Origin: Stagnihabitans lacustris
GTDB taxonomy: Bacteria > Pseudomonadota > Alphaproteobacteria > Rhodobacterales > Rhodobacteraceae
Length of the DNA stretch: 64,000 nt
Assembly: GCF_025950525.1 (NCBI RefSeq)
Contig: NZ_JAPDGS010000002.1
Location: 558,001 to 622,000, forward strand
Direction of reading: 5' to 3'
The notes beneath the pieces were generated by a model. That model was not told the DNA's origin, did no database searches, and saw nothing but the letters and a program-made list of their open reading frames with translations. Of this stretch, positions 55,868-64,000 are shown piece by piece; position 1 is the stretch's first letter, and each line of letters opens with the position of its first letter. Both the position numbers and the translations under genes were made by a program.

Positions 55868-56320
55868 TTATGCCAGGCCCTGTTCCAAGTTCAGCTTCAT
55901 CGTCAGCAAGATTTCCTGCAGCGACAGCGTCTCACGCAACAGCTTTTTGGCCTCGTTGGGAGAGATCTTTCCGTCCTCGATCGCCAGGTTGTATTCCGCC
56001 ATCAGCTGCGCAAATCGCTGCGCCAGCGTCACGACGTCCTGGTTCACCCCGCCCGAGGTCGCATTGCGCTTTTCCGGGCTGTAAGACAGCGTGATGCCGC
56101 GCAGATCGGCCAGCGCCGCCGTGACATGGGGAAAGCGCGCCGCCGATTCCAGCTGCGCCACGACATCGACCGGCATGAAGCGGTCGCCATGTTCGTCCTG
56201 ATCCGAGTAATAGCGCCCCAACGTCGCCTTGGACTTGCCGGTCAGGGCGCAGGCGGCCTCTATGCCGACATCCTTGACCAGGGCTTCGGCGTGTTTCTTC
56301 AGATAGCTTTCGACCGACAT
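55868..56320 (-). CDS. hypothetical protein with possible HTH (150 aa)
   Basis: A 150-residue soluble, mostly helical protein. Residues about 18-37 (GIEAACALTGKSKATLGRYY) look like a helix-turn-helix; the second half (LAQRFAQLMAEYNLAIEDGK) is a probable coiled helix pair. The shape resembles small phage-type regulators, but no phage genes are near, so I call it only a possible DNA-binding protein. Convergent with the helicase gene. Confidence 0.7.
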   Translation of the reverse strand: MSVESYLKKHAEALVKDVGIEAACALTGKSKATLGRYYSDQDEHGDRFMPVDVVAQLESAARFPHVTAALADLRGITLSYSPEKRNATSGGVNQDVVTLAQRFAQLMAEYNLAIEDGKISPNEAKKLLRETLSLQEILLTMKLNLEQGLA

Positions 56321-56566
56321 GTTCTGAACCCTTTAGGGGCGCGGGAAATTCCTGCAACTTTTCCCATTAATCAGGAACTAAAGATTTGTCATGCATAAAG
56401 GTGGCCCGACGTTCGGGATTGTGCGAGTGACCGGATCAATCCGCCTTGGATTGCACGGGTTTGGGTTTGGGTCCGCCATGCCTTGTGTCTCGCGATGGGG
56501 GCAGGGCGGACCCGTCCCCCCATGCGCGAACTTGCGTGAGGCTGTGGCTTTCGGCTAAAGGGCGGC

Positions 56567-57145
56567 ATGGCCAAGCTGTATTTTCACTTCTCCACCATGA
56601 ATGCCGGCAAATCGACGCTGCTGTTGCAGGCGTCGCACAACTACCGTGAGGGGGGGATGGTGACATATCTGGTCACGGCCCGCTTCGACACCCGCGCCGG
56701 AGAGGGCCGCATCGCCAGCCGCATCGGCATCGGCGAGCCCGCCGACACGTTCGAACCCGGTGAGGACATGTTCGCCAAGATCCAGGCCCGCCTGGCCGAG
56801 GGCCGCGTGGACTGCATCTTCCTGGACGAGGCGCAGTTCCTGACCAAAGAGCAGGTCTGGCAACTGGCCCGCGCGGTGGATGATCTGGGCGTGCCGATCA
56901 TGGCTTATGGGCTGCGGGTGGATTTTCAGGGCAACCTGTTCCCGGGCTCGGCCGCACTTCTGGCCTGGGCGGATGAAATGCGCGAAGTCCGCACGATCTG
57001 TCATTGCGGCAAGAAGGCCACGATGGTGATCCGGCGCGGCGCAGATGGACGGGCCATGCGCGATGGCGATCAGGTGCAGATCGGCGGGAACGAAACCTAT
57101 GTCAGCCTGTGTCGCAGGCATTGGCGCGAGGCGATGGGCGCCTGA
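56567..57145 (+). CDS. tdk: thymidine kinase
   Basis: A 192-residue type II thymidine kinase salvaging thymidine to dTMP. P-loop STMNAGKST (9-17), Mg site DEAQFLT (about 86-92), lasso region and zinc cysteines in ICHCGKKATM (about 144-153) and LCRRHW (about 183-188). Monocistronic, with a weak ribosome site (AAAGGGCGGC). Full length. Confidence 0.95.
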   Translation: MAKLYFHFSTMNAGKSTLLLQASHNYREGGMVTYLVTARFDTRAGEGRIASRIGIGEPADTFEPGEDMFAKIQARLAEGRVDCIFLDEAQFLTKEQVWQLARAVDDLGVPIMAYGLRVDFQGNLFPGSAALLAWADEMREVRTICHCGKKATMVIRRGADGRAMRDGDQVQIGGNETYVSLCRRHWREAMGA

Positions 57146-57148
57146 TCT

Positions 57149-57203
57149 CTTTCATACTGGCTCAAATACTCCGGGGGGAGCGAAGCGGGGGGCAGCGCCC
57201 CCC
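57149..57203 (-). repeat. repeat element copy 10 with terminator
   Basis: CTTTCATACTGGCTCAAATA then CTCCGG, GGGGAGCGAAGC and the hairpin GGGGGGC-AGC-GCCCCCC (57187-57203) followed by TTTT. Near-identical to 30887-30940. It separates the convergent tdk and FAD-oxidoreductase genes and can terminate tdk. Confidence 0.75.
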
Positions 57204-57205
57204 TT

Positions 57206-58444
57206 TTAAAACCGGTCTGCCCGACAGGCGCTGATATCGCGTGAGGTCTCACGCCCCATCACCAGGTCCGTGACGATCTGCGCCGTCACCGGGGCCAGCG
57301 TCAGGCCGATATGGCCATGGCCATAGGCATGGATGACCTCGGCCCCCGCCCGGCTGGGCCCGATCACCGGCAGCGAATCGGGGATCGAGGGGCGAAAGCC
57401 CATCCAGGTGCGGTCAGGCTCGCCCAGATGCGGGAAAACCGACCTGGCGCCATCCAAAAGCCGCGCGATGCGGTGGGCCGAGGGCGGGGCGGTCAGCCCG
57501 CCAAGTTCCACCGTGCCCGCCACCCGCAGGCGCCCGGTCATCGGGCAAAGGTAAAACCCCCGCGCCGTCGGACAGCAGGGCCGGTTCAACAAGGGCCGGT
57601 CCATGTCGAATTCGATGTGATAGCCGCGCTCGGTGTCCAGGGGCACGCGGTCGCCCGCCATCCGGGCGAGGTCGCGCGCATGGGCGCCCGCCGCCAGGAC
57701 CACCCGTTTCGCATGAACCTTGAAGCCCGCGCCCTCCAGCAAGATGCCGTCGAATTGCCGCGTCAGCCTATCGACGCGGCCCCGCAACAGGCCGGCATAT
57801 TGCAGCGCGGCTTGGGCGAGGCGCGCCACCATCTCTCCGGGGTCGGACAAAAAGACCGCGTTGGGAAAATAGGCCGCCCCCGCCATGCCCTGCAGCCCGG
57901 GTTCCAGCTGCGCCAGGCCGTGGTCGTCGATCAGCTCGACTTCGACGCCCAGGGTCCGGCGGAAGTCCATATCCGCGCCCGCCGTCCGCAGCGCCTTTTC
58001 CGTCTCATAGAGGTAAAGGCAGCCCTCGGCGCGCATCAGGTCGAGGCCCCCGATCCGCGCAGCAAGGTCGGTCCACAGCTCTTTGGCGCCGTCCAGCAGC
58101 CCCGCAATCGCGGTCGCATTGCGTAGCGTCGCCCCCGGCAGCGACTGGCGGGCAAAGCGCATCAGCCAGGGCGCCAAGGCCCCCAAGGCCCCGGGCCGGA
58201 TCGACAGGGGCGAGTTGCGGTTGAAGAGCAGCGAGGGCAGCGACCGCAGCACATCGGGCGACCCCACCGGCATCACCGCATAATCGGCAATCGTCCCGGC
58301 ATTGCCATAGCTGGCGCCGGCGCCTGGGGTCTCGGGGTCGATCAACACGACCTCCAGCCCCTCGGCGCACAGGGCTTCGGCCACGGCCAGGCCCACGACG
58401 CCCGCGCCGATCACGGCGATCTGGGTAGAGATATGCTGCACCAT
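57206..58444 (-). CDS. FAD-dependent oxidoreductase (DadA/glycine-oxidase type)
   Basis: A 412-residue flavoprotein of the D-amino-acid oxidase superfamily. The N-terminal dinucleotide motif IAVIGAGVVGLAVAEALC and DPETPGAGASYGNAG match D-amino-acid dehydrogenases (DadA); the C-terminal HAYGHGHIGLTLAP is the second FAD-binding loop. It oxidises a D-amino acid, glycine or another amine. Last gene of a five-gene minus-strand cluster, 42 bp after the Fe-alcohol dehydrogenase. ATG at 58444 with a GGGAG site chosen over an upstream ATG. Confidence 0.88.
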   Translation of the reverse strand: MVQHISTQIAVIGAGVVGLAVAEALCAEGLEVVLIDPETPGAGASYGNAGTIADYAVMPVGSPDVLRSLPSLLFNRNSPLSIRPGALGALAPWLMRFARQSLPGATLRNATAIAGLLDGAKELWTDLAARIGGLDLMRAEGCLYLYETEKALRTAGADMDFRRTLGVEVELIDDHGLAQLEPGLQGMAGAAYFPNAVFLSDPGEMVARLAQAALQYAGLLRGRVDRLTRQFDGILLEGAGFKVHAKRVVLAAGAHARDLARMAGDRVPLDTERGYHIEFDMDRPLLNRPCCPTARGFYLCPMTGRLRVAGTVELGGLTAPPSAHRIARLLDGARSVFPHLGEPDRTWMGFRPSIPDSLPVIGPSRAGAEVIHAYGHGHIGLTLAPVTAQIVTDLVMGRETSRDISACRADRF

Positions 58445-58486
58445 CAAGGTCTCCCGGGCCGGGGTCATCCCCCGGCCCAGTGATTG

Positions 58487-59644
58487 TTACATGCAGGCCT
58501 CAAAGAGCGCACGGGTGTTTTCCGCCGTCATCACGACCGGGTTACCGCCACAGGACGGGTCTTCCAGCGCGAATTCGGTCAGTTGGTCCAGATCCGAGGC
58601 CTTGACGCCCAAAGCGGTCAGGTTGGCCGGGATGCCAAGCTTGGCGCGCAGGTCCATCACCGCCGCCTTGAAGCCATCAAAGCCGTCAAAGCCCAGATAG
58701 GCGGCGGCCGCCGCAATCCGGTCCTCGATCACGGCACGGTTGAAGTCCAGCACCATGGGCATGACGACGGCATTGGTCGTGCCGTGGTGGGTGTTATACA
58801 GCGCGCCGATCGGGTGGCTGAGGCTGTGGATGGCGCCCAGCCCCTTTTGGAAGGCCACGGCGCCCATAGCCGCCGCCGACATCATATGCGCGCGGGCGTC
58901 CAGGTCGTTCGGGTTGTCATAGACCTTGGGCAGGTTTTCAAACACCAACCGCATCCCCTCCAGTGCGATGCCCTGGGACATCGGGTGGTAGAAGGGCGAG
59001 GAATAGGCCTCAAGGCAATGGGCCAGCGCGTCCATGCCGGTGCCTGCGGTGATGAAGCGCGGCATCCCCACGGTCAGCGCCGGGTCACAGATCGTCACCT
59101 TGGGCATCAGGGCGGGGTGGAAGATGATCTTCTTCTTATGCGTCAGCGCATTGGTCAGCACGCCTGCACGCCCCACTTCGGACCCCGTGCCCGCCGTCGT
59201 CGGCACCGCAATGATCGGCGCGATTTTCAAGGCATCGGCGCGGGTATACCAGTCGTCGACATCCTCCAGATCCCAGACGGACAGGTCGCCGCGCTGATGC
59301 GCCATCAGGGCGATCATCTTGCCAAGGTCCAGGCCAGAGCCCCCGCCAAAGGCCACGACCCCGTCATGACCGCCCGCAAGGTAAACCGCGATCCCGTCGG
59401 CCATGTTCTTTTCGTTCGGGTTCGGGTCCACTTCGGAGAAGACCGCGCGGCCCAGCCCTGCGGCCTCCAGCACATCCAGCGCCTGCGTGGTGATCGGCAG
59501 CGAGGCCAGCGCCTTGTCCGTCACCAACAGCGGCTTGGTGATGCCCGTGGCCTTGCAATGCTCGGCCAGCTCGGCAATCCGGCCCACGCCGAATTTGATC
59601 GCGGTCGGGTAGTTCCAATTCCGGTTCGGAACGTTGTGCGTCAT
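58487..59644 (-). CDS. iron-containing alcohol dehydrogenase
   Basis: A 385-residue group III alcohol dehydrogenase. NAD loop GGGSGLDLGKMIAL, GTGSEVGRAGVL, and the metal site with Asp and His residues in MDALAHCLEAY and GAIHSLSHPIGALYNTHHG are all present. It oxidises a primary alcohol to an aldehyde or the reverse. It is separated from the aldehyde dehydrogenase gene by 3 bp, so the two probably handle consecutive steps. Confidence 0.92.
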   Translation of the reverse strand: MTHNVPNRNWNYPTAIKFGVGRIAELAEHCKATGITKPLLVTDKALASLPITTQALDVLEAAGLGRAVFSEVDPNPNEKNMADGIAVYLAGGHDGVVAFGGGSGLDLGKMIALMAHQRGDLSVWDLEDVDDWYTRADALKIAPIIAVPTTAGTGSEVGRAGVLTNALTHKKKIIFHPALMPKVTICDPALTVGMPRFITAGTGMDALAHCLEAYSSPFYHPMSQGIALEGMRLVFENLPKVYDNPNDLDARAHMMSAAAMGAVAFQKGLGAIHSLSHPIGALYNTHHGTTNAVVMPMVLDFNRAVIEDRIAAAAAYLGFDGFDGFKAAVMDLRAKLGIPANLTALGVKASDLDQLTEFALEDPSCGGNPVVMTAENTRALFEACM

Positions 59645-59647
59645 GTC

Positions 59648-61015
59648 TCAGACCTTTTTCAGATGATAGGATTTCGGCCGCGTGACCGACATATAGCCCA
59701 GATAGGACAGCGACCCGCCGCGGCCGGTGTCCTTGCAGCCGGTCCAGCACAGCGCGGGGTCCAGGTAGTCGGCGCGGTTCATGAAGACGGTCCCCGTCTC
59801 GATCTGCGCGCCGATGGCGGCTGCGGTGTCGTAATCTTCGGTCCAGATGCTTGCCGTCAGGCCATAGGGACTGTCGTTCATCAGGGCCAGGGCCTCTGCG
59901 TCCGAGGCCACTTTCATGATGCCGACCACGGGGCCGAAGGTCTCTTCGGTCATGATCTTCATGGAATGGTCGACGTTGACCAGAACCTGCGGCATGACAT
60001 AGGCGCCGCCGTCCAAGGGGAAGTCCTTCGCGTCGATCAGCGCACGCGCCCCCTTGGCCAGCGCATCGGCCAGTTGATCGCGCACGACAGTGGCAAAGCG
60101 GACATGGGCCATCGGCCCGAGGGTGGTCCCTTCGTCAAAGGGATTGCCCAGCGTCAGGGCCCGCGCCCAGGCCACGGCCTTTTCGACAAAGGCGTCGTAA
60201 AGGCTTTCGTGGACATAGATCCGCTCGATCCCGCAGCAGCACTGGCCCGCGTTGAACATCGCGCCATCCATCAGCGTATCGACCGCCGCATCCAGATTGG
60301 CATCGGCGCGGACATAGCCCGGGTCCTTGCCGCCCAGTTCCAGCCCCAGGGGGGTAAAGGTGCCAGCCGCCGCGCGTTCGATGGCCTGCCCGCCCGCAAC
60401 AGACCCCGTGAAGTTCACAAAGTTGAAGCTGCGCGCCTTGATCAGCGCTTCGGTCGTGGCGTGGTCCAGGACGACGTTCTGGAACACGTCCTCGGGGATA
60501 CCGGCGGCATGAAAGGCCTCGGCGAGGCGCTCGCCCGCCAGAAGGGTCTGGCTGGCGTGTTTCAGCACGACCGTGTTCCCGGCAATCAGCGCGGGAACGA
60601 TGGTGTTGATGGCGGTCAGATAGGCATAGTTCCAGGGCGCGATGACAAAGACGACGCCCAGGGCCTCCCGCGCGATATAGCGGCGGAAGGTCGCGCTGTC
60701 CTCGATCACCTTGGGGGACAGGGTTTCGGCGGCGATATCGGCCATATAATCGGTCCGGGCATTGACGCCGCCGAACTCGTTATAGCGGGTCGGGCGGCCC
60801 ATCTGCCAGGCGGCTTCCTCGACGATCTGGGCCTTTTTCTCGTTCAGATGGGCGATGCCCGCACGGACCAGCGCGATCCGTTCTGCCAGGGGACGCGCGC
60901 CCCAGGCCTTTTGCGCCGCCCGCGCCCGGGCAACAGCCGCCGTCGCCGCCTCGGGCGTCAGCGGCGCCCGTTCCGCATAGACCCGGCCATCGACCGGGGA
61001 AATCAGTTGGATCAT
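59648..61015 (-). CDS. NAD(P)-dependent aldehyde dehydrogenase
   Basis: A 455-residue ALDH-superfamily enzyme. Catalytic cysteine in FNAGQCCCGIERIYVHE (three Cys in a row, near residue 260), general-base Glu in LELGGKDPGYV, and the cofactor site PWNYAYL (about 139-145). It would oxidise the product of the adjacent alcohol dehydrogenase to an acid. ATG at 61015 (MIQLISPVDG). Confidence 0.92.
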   Translation of the reverse strand: MIQLISPVDGRVYAERAPLTPEAATAAVARARAAQKAWGARPLAERIALVRAGIAHLNEKKAQIVEEAAWQMGRPTRYNEFGGVNARTDYMADIAAETLSPKVIEDSATFRRYIAREALGVVFVIAPWNYAYLTAINTIVPALIAGNTVVLKHASQTLLAGERLAEAFHAAGIPEDVFQNVVLDHATTEALIKARSFNFVNFTGSVAGGQAIERAAAGTFTPLGLELGGKDPGYVRADANLDAAVDTLMDGAMFNAGQCCCGIERIYVHESLYDAFVEKAVAWARALTLGNPFDEGTTLGPMAHVRFATVVRDQLADALAKGARALIDAKDFPLDGGAYVMPQVLVNVDHSMKIMTEETFGPVVGIMKVASDAEALALMNDSPYGLTASIWTEDYDTAAAIGAQIETGTVFMNRADYLDPALCWTGCKDTGRGGSLSYLGYMSVTRPKSYHLKKV

Positions 61016-61069
61016 GTTACACTCCGTTTCCGCCGGGGTAGGGTGCGTGGTTCCACGCACCGCTCCCGA

Positions 61070-62437
61070 TCAAGCCCGCTCGAACCCGCGTTGCAGTTCG
61101 AAATCCGTCACCACGCGGTCGGTCTCTGCGATCTCCCACTGGCAGGCGTGGTGGTAATGGTCCACCACATCGTCGCCAAAAGCCGCCCGCAGCATCGCCG
61201 AGCCCTTCAGCAGCTCCGAGGCCTCGCGCAGCGTCTTGGGGATCTCGCGGATGCCGTTGGCCGTATACATATCGCCCGAAAGCTCCGGTTCCAGCGCCAT
61301 CTTCTTTTCGATCCCGTCCAGGCCCGCCGCCAGCAGCGCCGCGCAAGCCATATAGGGGTTCACATCCGACCCCGGGATGCGACATTCGACGCGAATGGCC
61401 TTGGTGCCCTCGCCACAAACCCGGAACCCCGCCGTGCGGTTGTCCGCCGACCAGACCGCCTTGGTCGGCGCAAAAAGGCCCACGCAGAAGCGTTTGTAGC
61501 TGTTCACATAGGGCGCCAGAAAGGCCGTGATGTCGCGGGCATGGTGCAATTGCCCCGCCATGTAATGCCGCATCAGGTCGGACATGCCATGCGTCCCCTC
61601 GGGGTCGGCGAACAGGGCCTGACCATCCATGCTCCACAGGCTTTGGTGGATATGCGACGACGACCCGGCCTTTTTCGTATCATACTTGGCCATGAAGGTG
61701 ACGGACTTGCCCTTGGACCAGGCGATTTCCTTGACCCCGTTCTTCACAAGGACATGGTTGTCTGCCGTGTCCAAAGCGTCCGAATAGCGGTAGTTGATCT
61801 CTTCCTGCCCCGCATCGGCCTCACCCTTGGAGTTTTCGACCGGGATGCCCGCGCCATAAAGCCCATTGCGGACGGCGCGCATGACGTCTTCTTCCTTGGT
61901 GGTCTGGAAGATGTGGTAATCCTCGTTATAGGCGCTGACCGGCTGCAAGGCCTTGAGGCCGCCATCGCGCAGGTTGTTATAGCTGTTTTCAAACAGATAG
62001 AACTCCAGCTCGGTCGCCATCATCGCATCAAAGCCCATGGCGCGGGCGCGGGCGACCTGGGCCTTCAGCACGGCGCGGGGGGAATGGGGGACCGGCTGAT
62101 GGGTGTGATGGTCGATCAGGTCGCACAGGACCAAAGCCGTCCCCTCCAGCCAGGGGATCAGCCGCATCGTGGCCAGGTCGGGCTTCATCACATGGTCGCC
62201 ATAGCCGGTTGACCAGCTGGAGGATTTATACCCCTGCACCGTGTTCATGTCCTGATCCACGGTCAGCAGGTAGTCGCAACAATGCGTCTCCTTGTAGCCG
62301 CCATTCACGAAAAAGGCCGCGTGAAAGCGTTTGCCCACCAGGCGCCCCCACATATCCACCGCAGCGACCAGAACGGTGTCGATGCTGCCTTGGTCCACAA
62401 GGTCTTTCAGTCGGTCTAGGGTCAGATTGCCGGGCAT
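61070..62437 (-). CDS. glutamine-synthetase-like gamma-glutamyl ligase
   Basis: A 455-residue protein with the glutamine synthetase catalytic fold (TELEFYLFENSY; AGSSSHIHQSLW; then the arginine-bearing NRTAGFRVCGEG and RVECRIPGSDVNPYMACAALL). GS-family proteins in catabolic clusters, such as PuuA of E. coli and GlnA4 of Streptomyces, glutamylate amines rather than ammonia. The active-site glutamates are kept, but the N-terminal ammonia-enzyme consensus is weak. True GlnA is expected elsewhere in the genome. Confidence 0.9.
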   Translation of the reverse strand: MPGNLTLDRLKDLVDQGSIDTVLVAAVDMWGRLVGKRFHAAFFVNGGYKETHCCDYLLTVDQDMNTVQGYKSSSWSTGYGDHVMKPDLATMRLIPWLEGTALVLCDLIDHHTHQPVPHSPRAVLKAQVARARAMGFDAMMATELEFYLFENSYNNLRDGGLKALQPVSAYNEDYHIFQTTKEEDVMRAVRNGLYGAGIPVENSKGEADAGQEEINYRYSDALDTADNHVLVKNGVKEIAWSKGKSVTFMAKYDTKKAGSSSHIHQSLWSMDGQALFADPEGTHGMSDLMRHYMAGQLHHARDITAFLAPYVNSYKRFCVGLFAPTKAVWSADNRTAGFRVCGEGTKAIRVECRIPGSDVNPYMACAALLAAGLDGIEKKMALEPELSGDMYTANGIREIPKTLREASELLKGSAMLRAAFGDDVVDHYHHACQWEIAETDRVVTDFELQRGFERA

Positions 62438-62502
62438 ATCTGGATTCCTCTGTTGGGTGTGGCCCTGTTGTCGGGCTTCATGGTGGCAGGTCGCGGGCGG
62501 CC

Positions 62503-63264
62503 TTAGCTCGCCTTCGCCTGCTTCTGGATCTCGGTCAGGCCCATGTTGATCACGGGGGCCAGGGTCTCGGCCATGCGGTCGGCGGCCGCGCTGTCGGCGA
62601 TCAGGTCGTTCCGGATCTCCAGCATGGCATTGGGCAGGCCGTAAGGCGTCGCATGGAGGCGCAGGGTATGCGTCACATCATCGGCGGCGGAATAGGGCGC
62701 GTTCAGTTGCGCGTTCAGCCGGGTCAGCCGGCGGGCGGCGTCGTTGATCGCCACGGCAAGGGCGGCATCGGCGTCATGGATCACCCCGAATTCGACCGCG
62801 CGGGGGCGGCCGTGAAAGATGGGGGTGAAGGAGTGGATGGTGACAATGACCGGCCGCAGCCCCAAGGCAATGCGCCGGGCAATCAGGTTGTGCAACCCAT
62901 TGGCCCAGGGCAGATACAGCGCCTCTGTCCGCGCCAGCCGGTCTTGCGCGGTGATCGTCGCATTGCCCGGGATGTCGTGGATTTCGGACCGCGCCGGCAT
63001 CGCGCCCTTCATGTCGGGCGCGCGGTTCAGGTCATAGATCAGCCGTGTCGCGGGCGCATGGATCAGCACCGCATCCAAGCGGTGCATCAGCCCCCGCGCC
63101 ACGTCCAGCGCGCCCGGGTCCCAGGCGATATGGGCCGCGCGCTGCTCCGGGCTTAGCCCCAGGTCGCCCCAAGGTGCAGGAAAGGCGTTCGAGGCATGTT
63201 CGCAGACCAGAACCAGCCGCCCCGTCGCAGACAAATTCTCGATGATCGGCTGAAATGCCCGCAT
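62503..63264 (-). CDS. N-formylglutamate amidohydrolase family protein (second copy)
   Basis: A 253-residue zinc amidohydrolase homologous to the one at 25524. LVLVCEHASNAFPAPWG (about 16-32), VTIHSFTPIFHG (about 141-152) and MLEIRNDLIAD (about 215-225) are the family motifs. First gene of the minus-strand catabolic cluster, 65 bp before the ligase, and divergent from the RpiR regulator. It could hydrolyse the gamma-glutamyl product of the pathway. Confidence 0.88.
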   Translation of the reverse strand: MRAFQPIIENLSATGRLVLVCEHASNAFPAPWGDLGLSPEQRAAHIAWDPGALDVARGLMHRLDAVLIHAPATRLIYDLNRAPDMKGAMPARSEIHDIPGNATITAQDRLARTEALYLPWANGLHNLIARRIALGLRPVIVTIHSFTPIFHGRPRAVEFGVIHDADAALAVAINDAARRLTRLNAQLNAPYSAADDVTHTLRLHATPYGLPNAMLEIRNDLIADSAAADRMAETLAPVINMGLTEIQKQAKAS

Positions 63265-63367
63265 GGCGGTCTCCCTTTTGCGACAGGCTGTCTTGGCTGG
63301 GCCAAACTGTCAAGATTGTTTCCGCCGGGCAAATCCTGTTACGATGTTTACGAAACGGAGACCGCCG

Positions 63368-64000
63368 ATGACCCTGGACGATCAACTGCGCACCGCTCTT
63401 CCCGATCTGACCCGGGCCGAGCGGCAATTGGCGACCCATATCCTGTCGCATTATCCGGTGGCGGCGCTGGGGTCGATCACGGTGCTGGCGAAGGCCGCGC
63501 AGGTGTCGACGCCGACCGTGGTGCGGCTGGCGCAAAAGCTGGGCTACAAGGGCTATCCCGACTTTCAGGGGTCTTTGCGCGGCGAGGTCGAGGCCATGTT
63601 GGTGACGCCCATCACCAAACAGGCGATGCGGGCGCAGGGCGTGCCGTCCGGTCACATGCTGACCCGCTTTGCCGAGGCCGTGGTGGCCAATCTGCAATCG
63701 ACGCTGAACCAGATCGACCCGGCCGATTTCGACGCGGTGGTCGCTTTGCTGGCGGACCCCTCGCGCCGGGTCTTTGCCTTGGGCGGGCGGATCACCCATG
63801 CGCTTGCCGATTATTTCGCCAGCCTGATGACGGTGATCCGGACGGAAGTGACGTTGCTGTCCGACAATTCCGCCACCTGGCCGCCCGCCCTGCTGGAGAT
63901 GCAGGCCGGCGATGTGCTTTTGGTCTTTGACATCCGCCGCTATGAAAATGCGGTGTTGCAGGTGGCCGAGATGGCCAAGGAACAGGGCGCCGAGATCGTG
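63368..64000 (+). CDS. RpiR/MurR-family regulator, partial (C-terminus outside window)
   Basis: The first 211 codons of an RpiR-type regulator; it runs off the right edge. N-terminal HTH domain (about 1-75, including ITVLAKAAQVSTPTVVRLAQKLGYKGYPDFQ), then the beginning of a SIS sugar/phosphoester-binding domain (about 110 on, FALGGRITHALADYF). ATG at 63368. It is divergent from the five-gene cluster with a 103-bp gap, the usual place of a pathway regulator; the SIS ligand need not be a sugar in this context. Confidence 0.88.
   Translation, partial: MTLDDQLRTALPDLTRAERQLATHILSHYPVAALGSITVLAKAAQVSTPTVVRLAQKLGYKGYPDFQGSLRGEVEAMLVTPITKQAMRAQGVPSGHMLTRFAEAVVANLQSTLNQIDPADFDAVVALLADPSRRVFALGGRITHALADYFASLMTVIRTEVTLLSDNSATWPPALLEMQAGDVLLVFDIRRYENAVLQVAEMAKEQGAEIV

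Noticed and set aside
55868..56320. Phage CII-like regulator
   Set aside because: The HTH-like stretch and size are suggestive, but no other phage gene is present, so only a hypothetical DNA-binding protein is claimed.
58484..62212. A 1242-codon open frame antisense to the catabolic cluster
   Set aside because: Same GC-skew artefact; it spans three real genes and their gaps and has no domain pattern.

Overview
This window comes from the chromosome of a high-GC alphaproteobacterium, almost certainly a Rhodobacteraceae (Rhodobacter/Paracoccus-like) species. The evidence is the soluble molybdenum formate dehydrogenase operon (fdsGBACD), an L-malyl-CoA/beta-methylmalyl-CoA lyase with a TTG start, the rpmI-rplT-pheST ribosomal/tRNA-synthetase block, argH next to lysA with a tiny lipoprotein gene between them, the TIGR02302 and DUF1523 families, and the thuEFGKAB disaccharide operon. 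Almost the whole window is dense, ordinary core coding sequence. I see no rRNA, tRNA, CRISPR array, prophage or insertion sequence.

Layout. 1-1265: SDR oxidoreductase, a tiny membrane zinc-ribbon protein and an S49 peptidase (minus strand). 1309-8538: a LysR regulator followed by a tightly coupled formate dehydrogenase operon with an extra DUF4287 gene between fdsB and fdsA. 8623-12691: a Wzz-like chain-length protein facing a translationally coupled dTDP-L-rhamnose operon (rfbCBDA). 12800-18890: thioredoxin/TPR co-chaperone, Lon substrate-binding-domain protein, Trm112, L,D-transpeptidase, cupin, pantothenate genes panBC and two membrane proteins. 19231-25304: pheT, pheS, rplT, rpmI, a small membrane protein and pyruvate kinase. 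25524-30746: N-formylglutamate amidohydrolase, DUF1244, D-amino-acid transaminase, malyl-CoA lyase, AraC regulator, accA. 31004-42388: plsC, ftsX, ftsE, zinc-ribbon protein with an internal minisatellite, TIGR02302, lysA, LptM-like lipoprotein, argH, TlpA thioredoxin, AGE epimerase. 42559-49944: aldo/keto reductase and the thuEFGKAB trehalose/maltose-type uptake and catabolism operon under three LacI-type palindromes. 50056-57145: cytochrome b561, hydrolase, glyA, nadK, DEAD-box helicase, thymidine kinase. 57206-64000: a five-gene catabolic cluster divergent from an RpiR regulator that runs off the window.

How genes work together. FdsABG(D) oxidises formate with NAD+, with FdsC as sulfurtransferase/chaperone. 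RfbA-D make dTDP-L-rhamnose for a surface polysaccharide whose length the Wzz-like protein could set. ThuEFGK import a disaccharide that ThuB/ThuA oxidise through a 3-keto intermediate. The last cluster (glutamine-synthetase-like ligase, Fe-alcohol dehydrogenase, aldehyde dehydrogenase, amidohydrolase, FAD amine/amino-acid oxidoreductase) fits a gamma-glutamylated amine or amino-alcohol route such as ethanolamine degradation; that is inference.

The most unusual material lies between genes. A modular family of multi-hairpin elements recurs about ten times at gene 3' ends, with compensatory base changes between copies. A separate palindromic REP-like element occurs four times, once as an inverted pair. 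There are also a candidate small RNA after the malyl-CoA lyase gene and an unexplained intrinsic terminator upstream of glyA.
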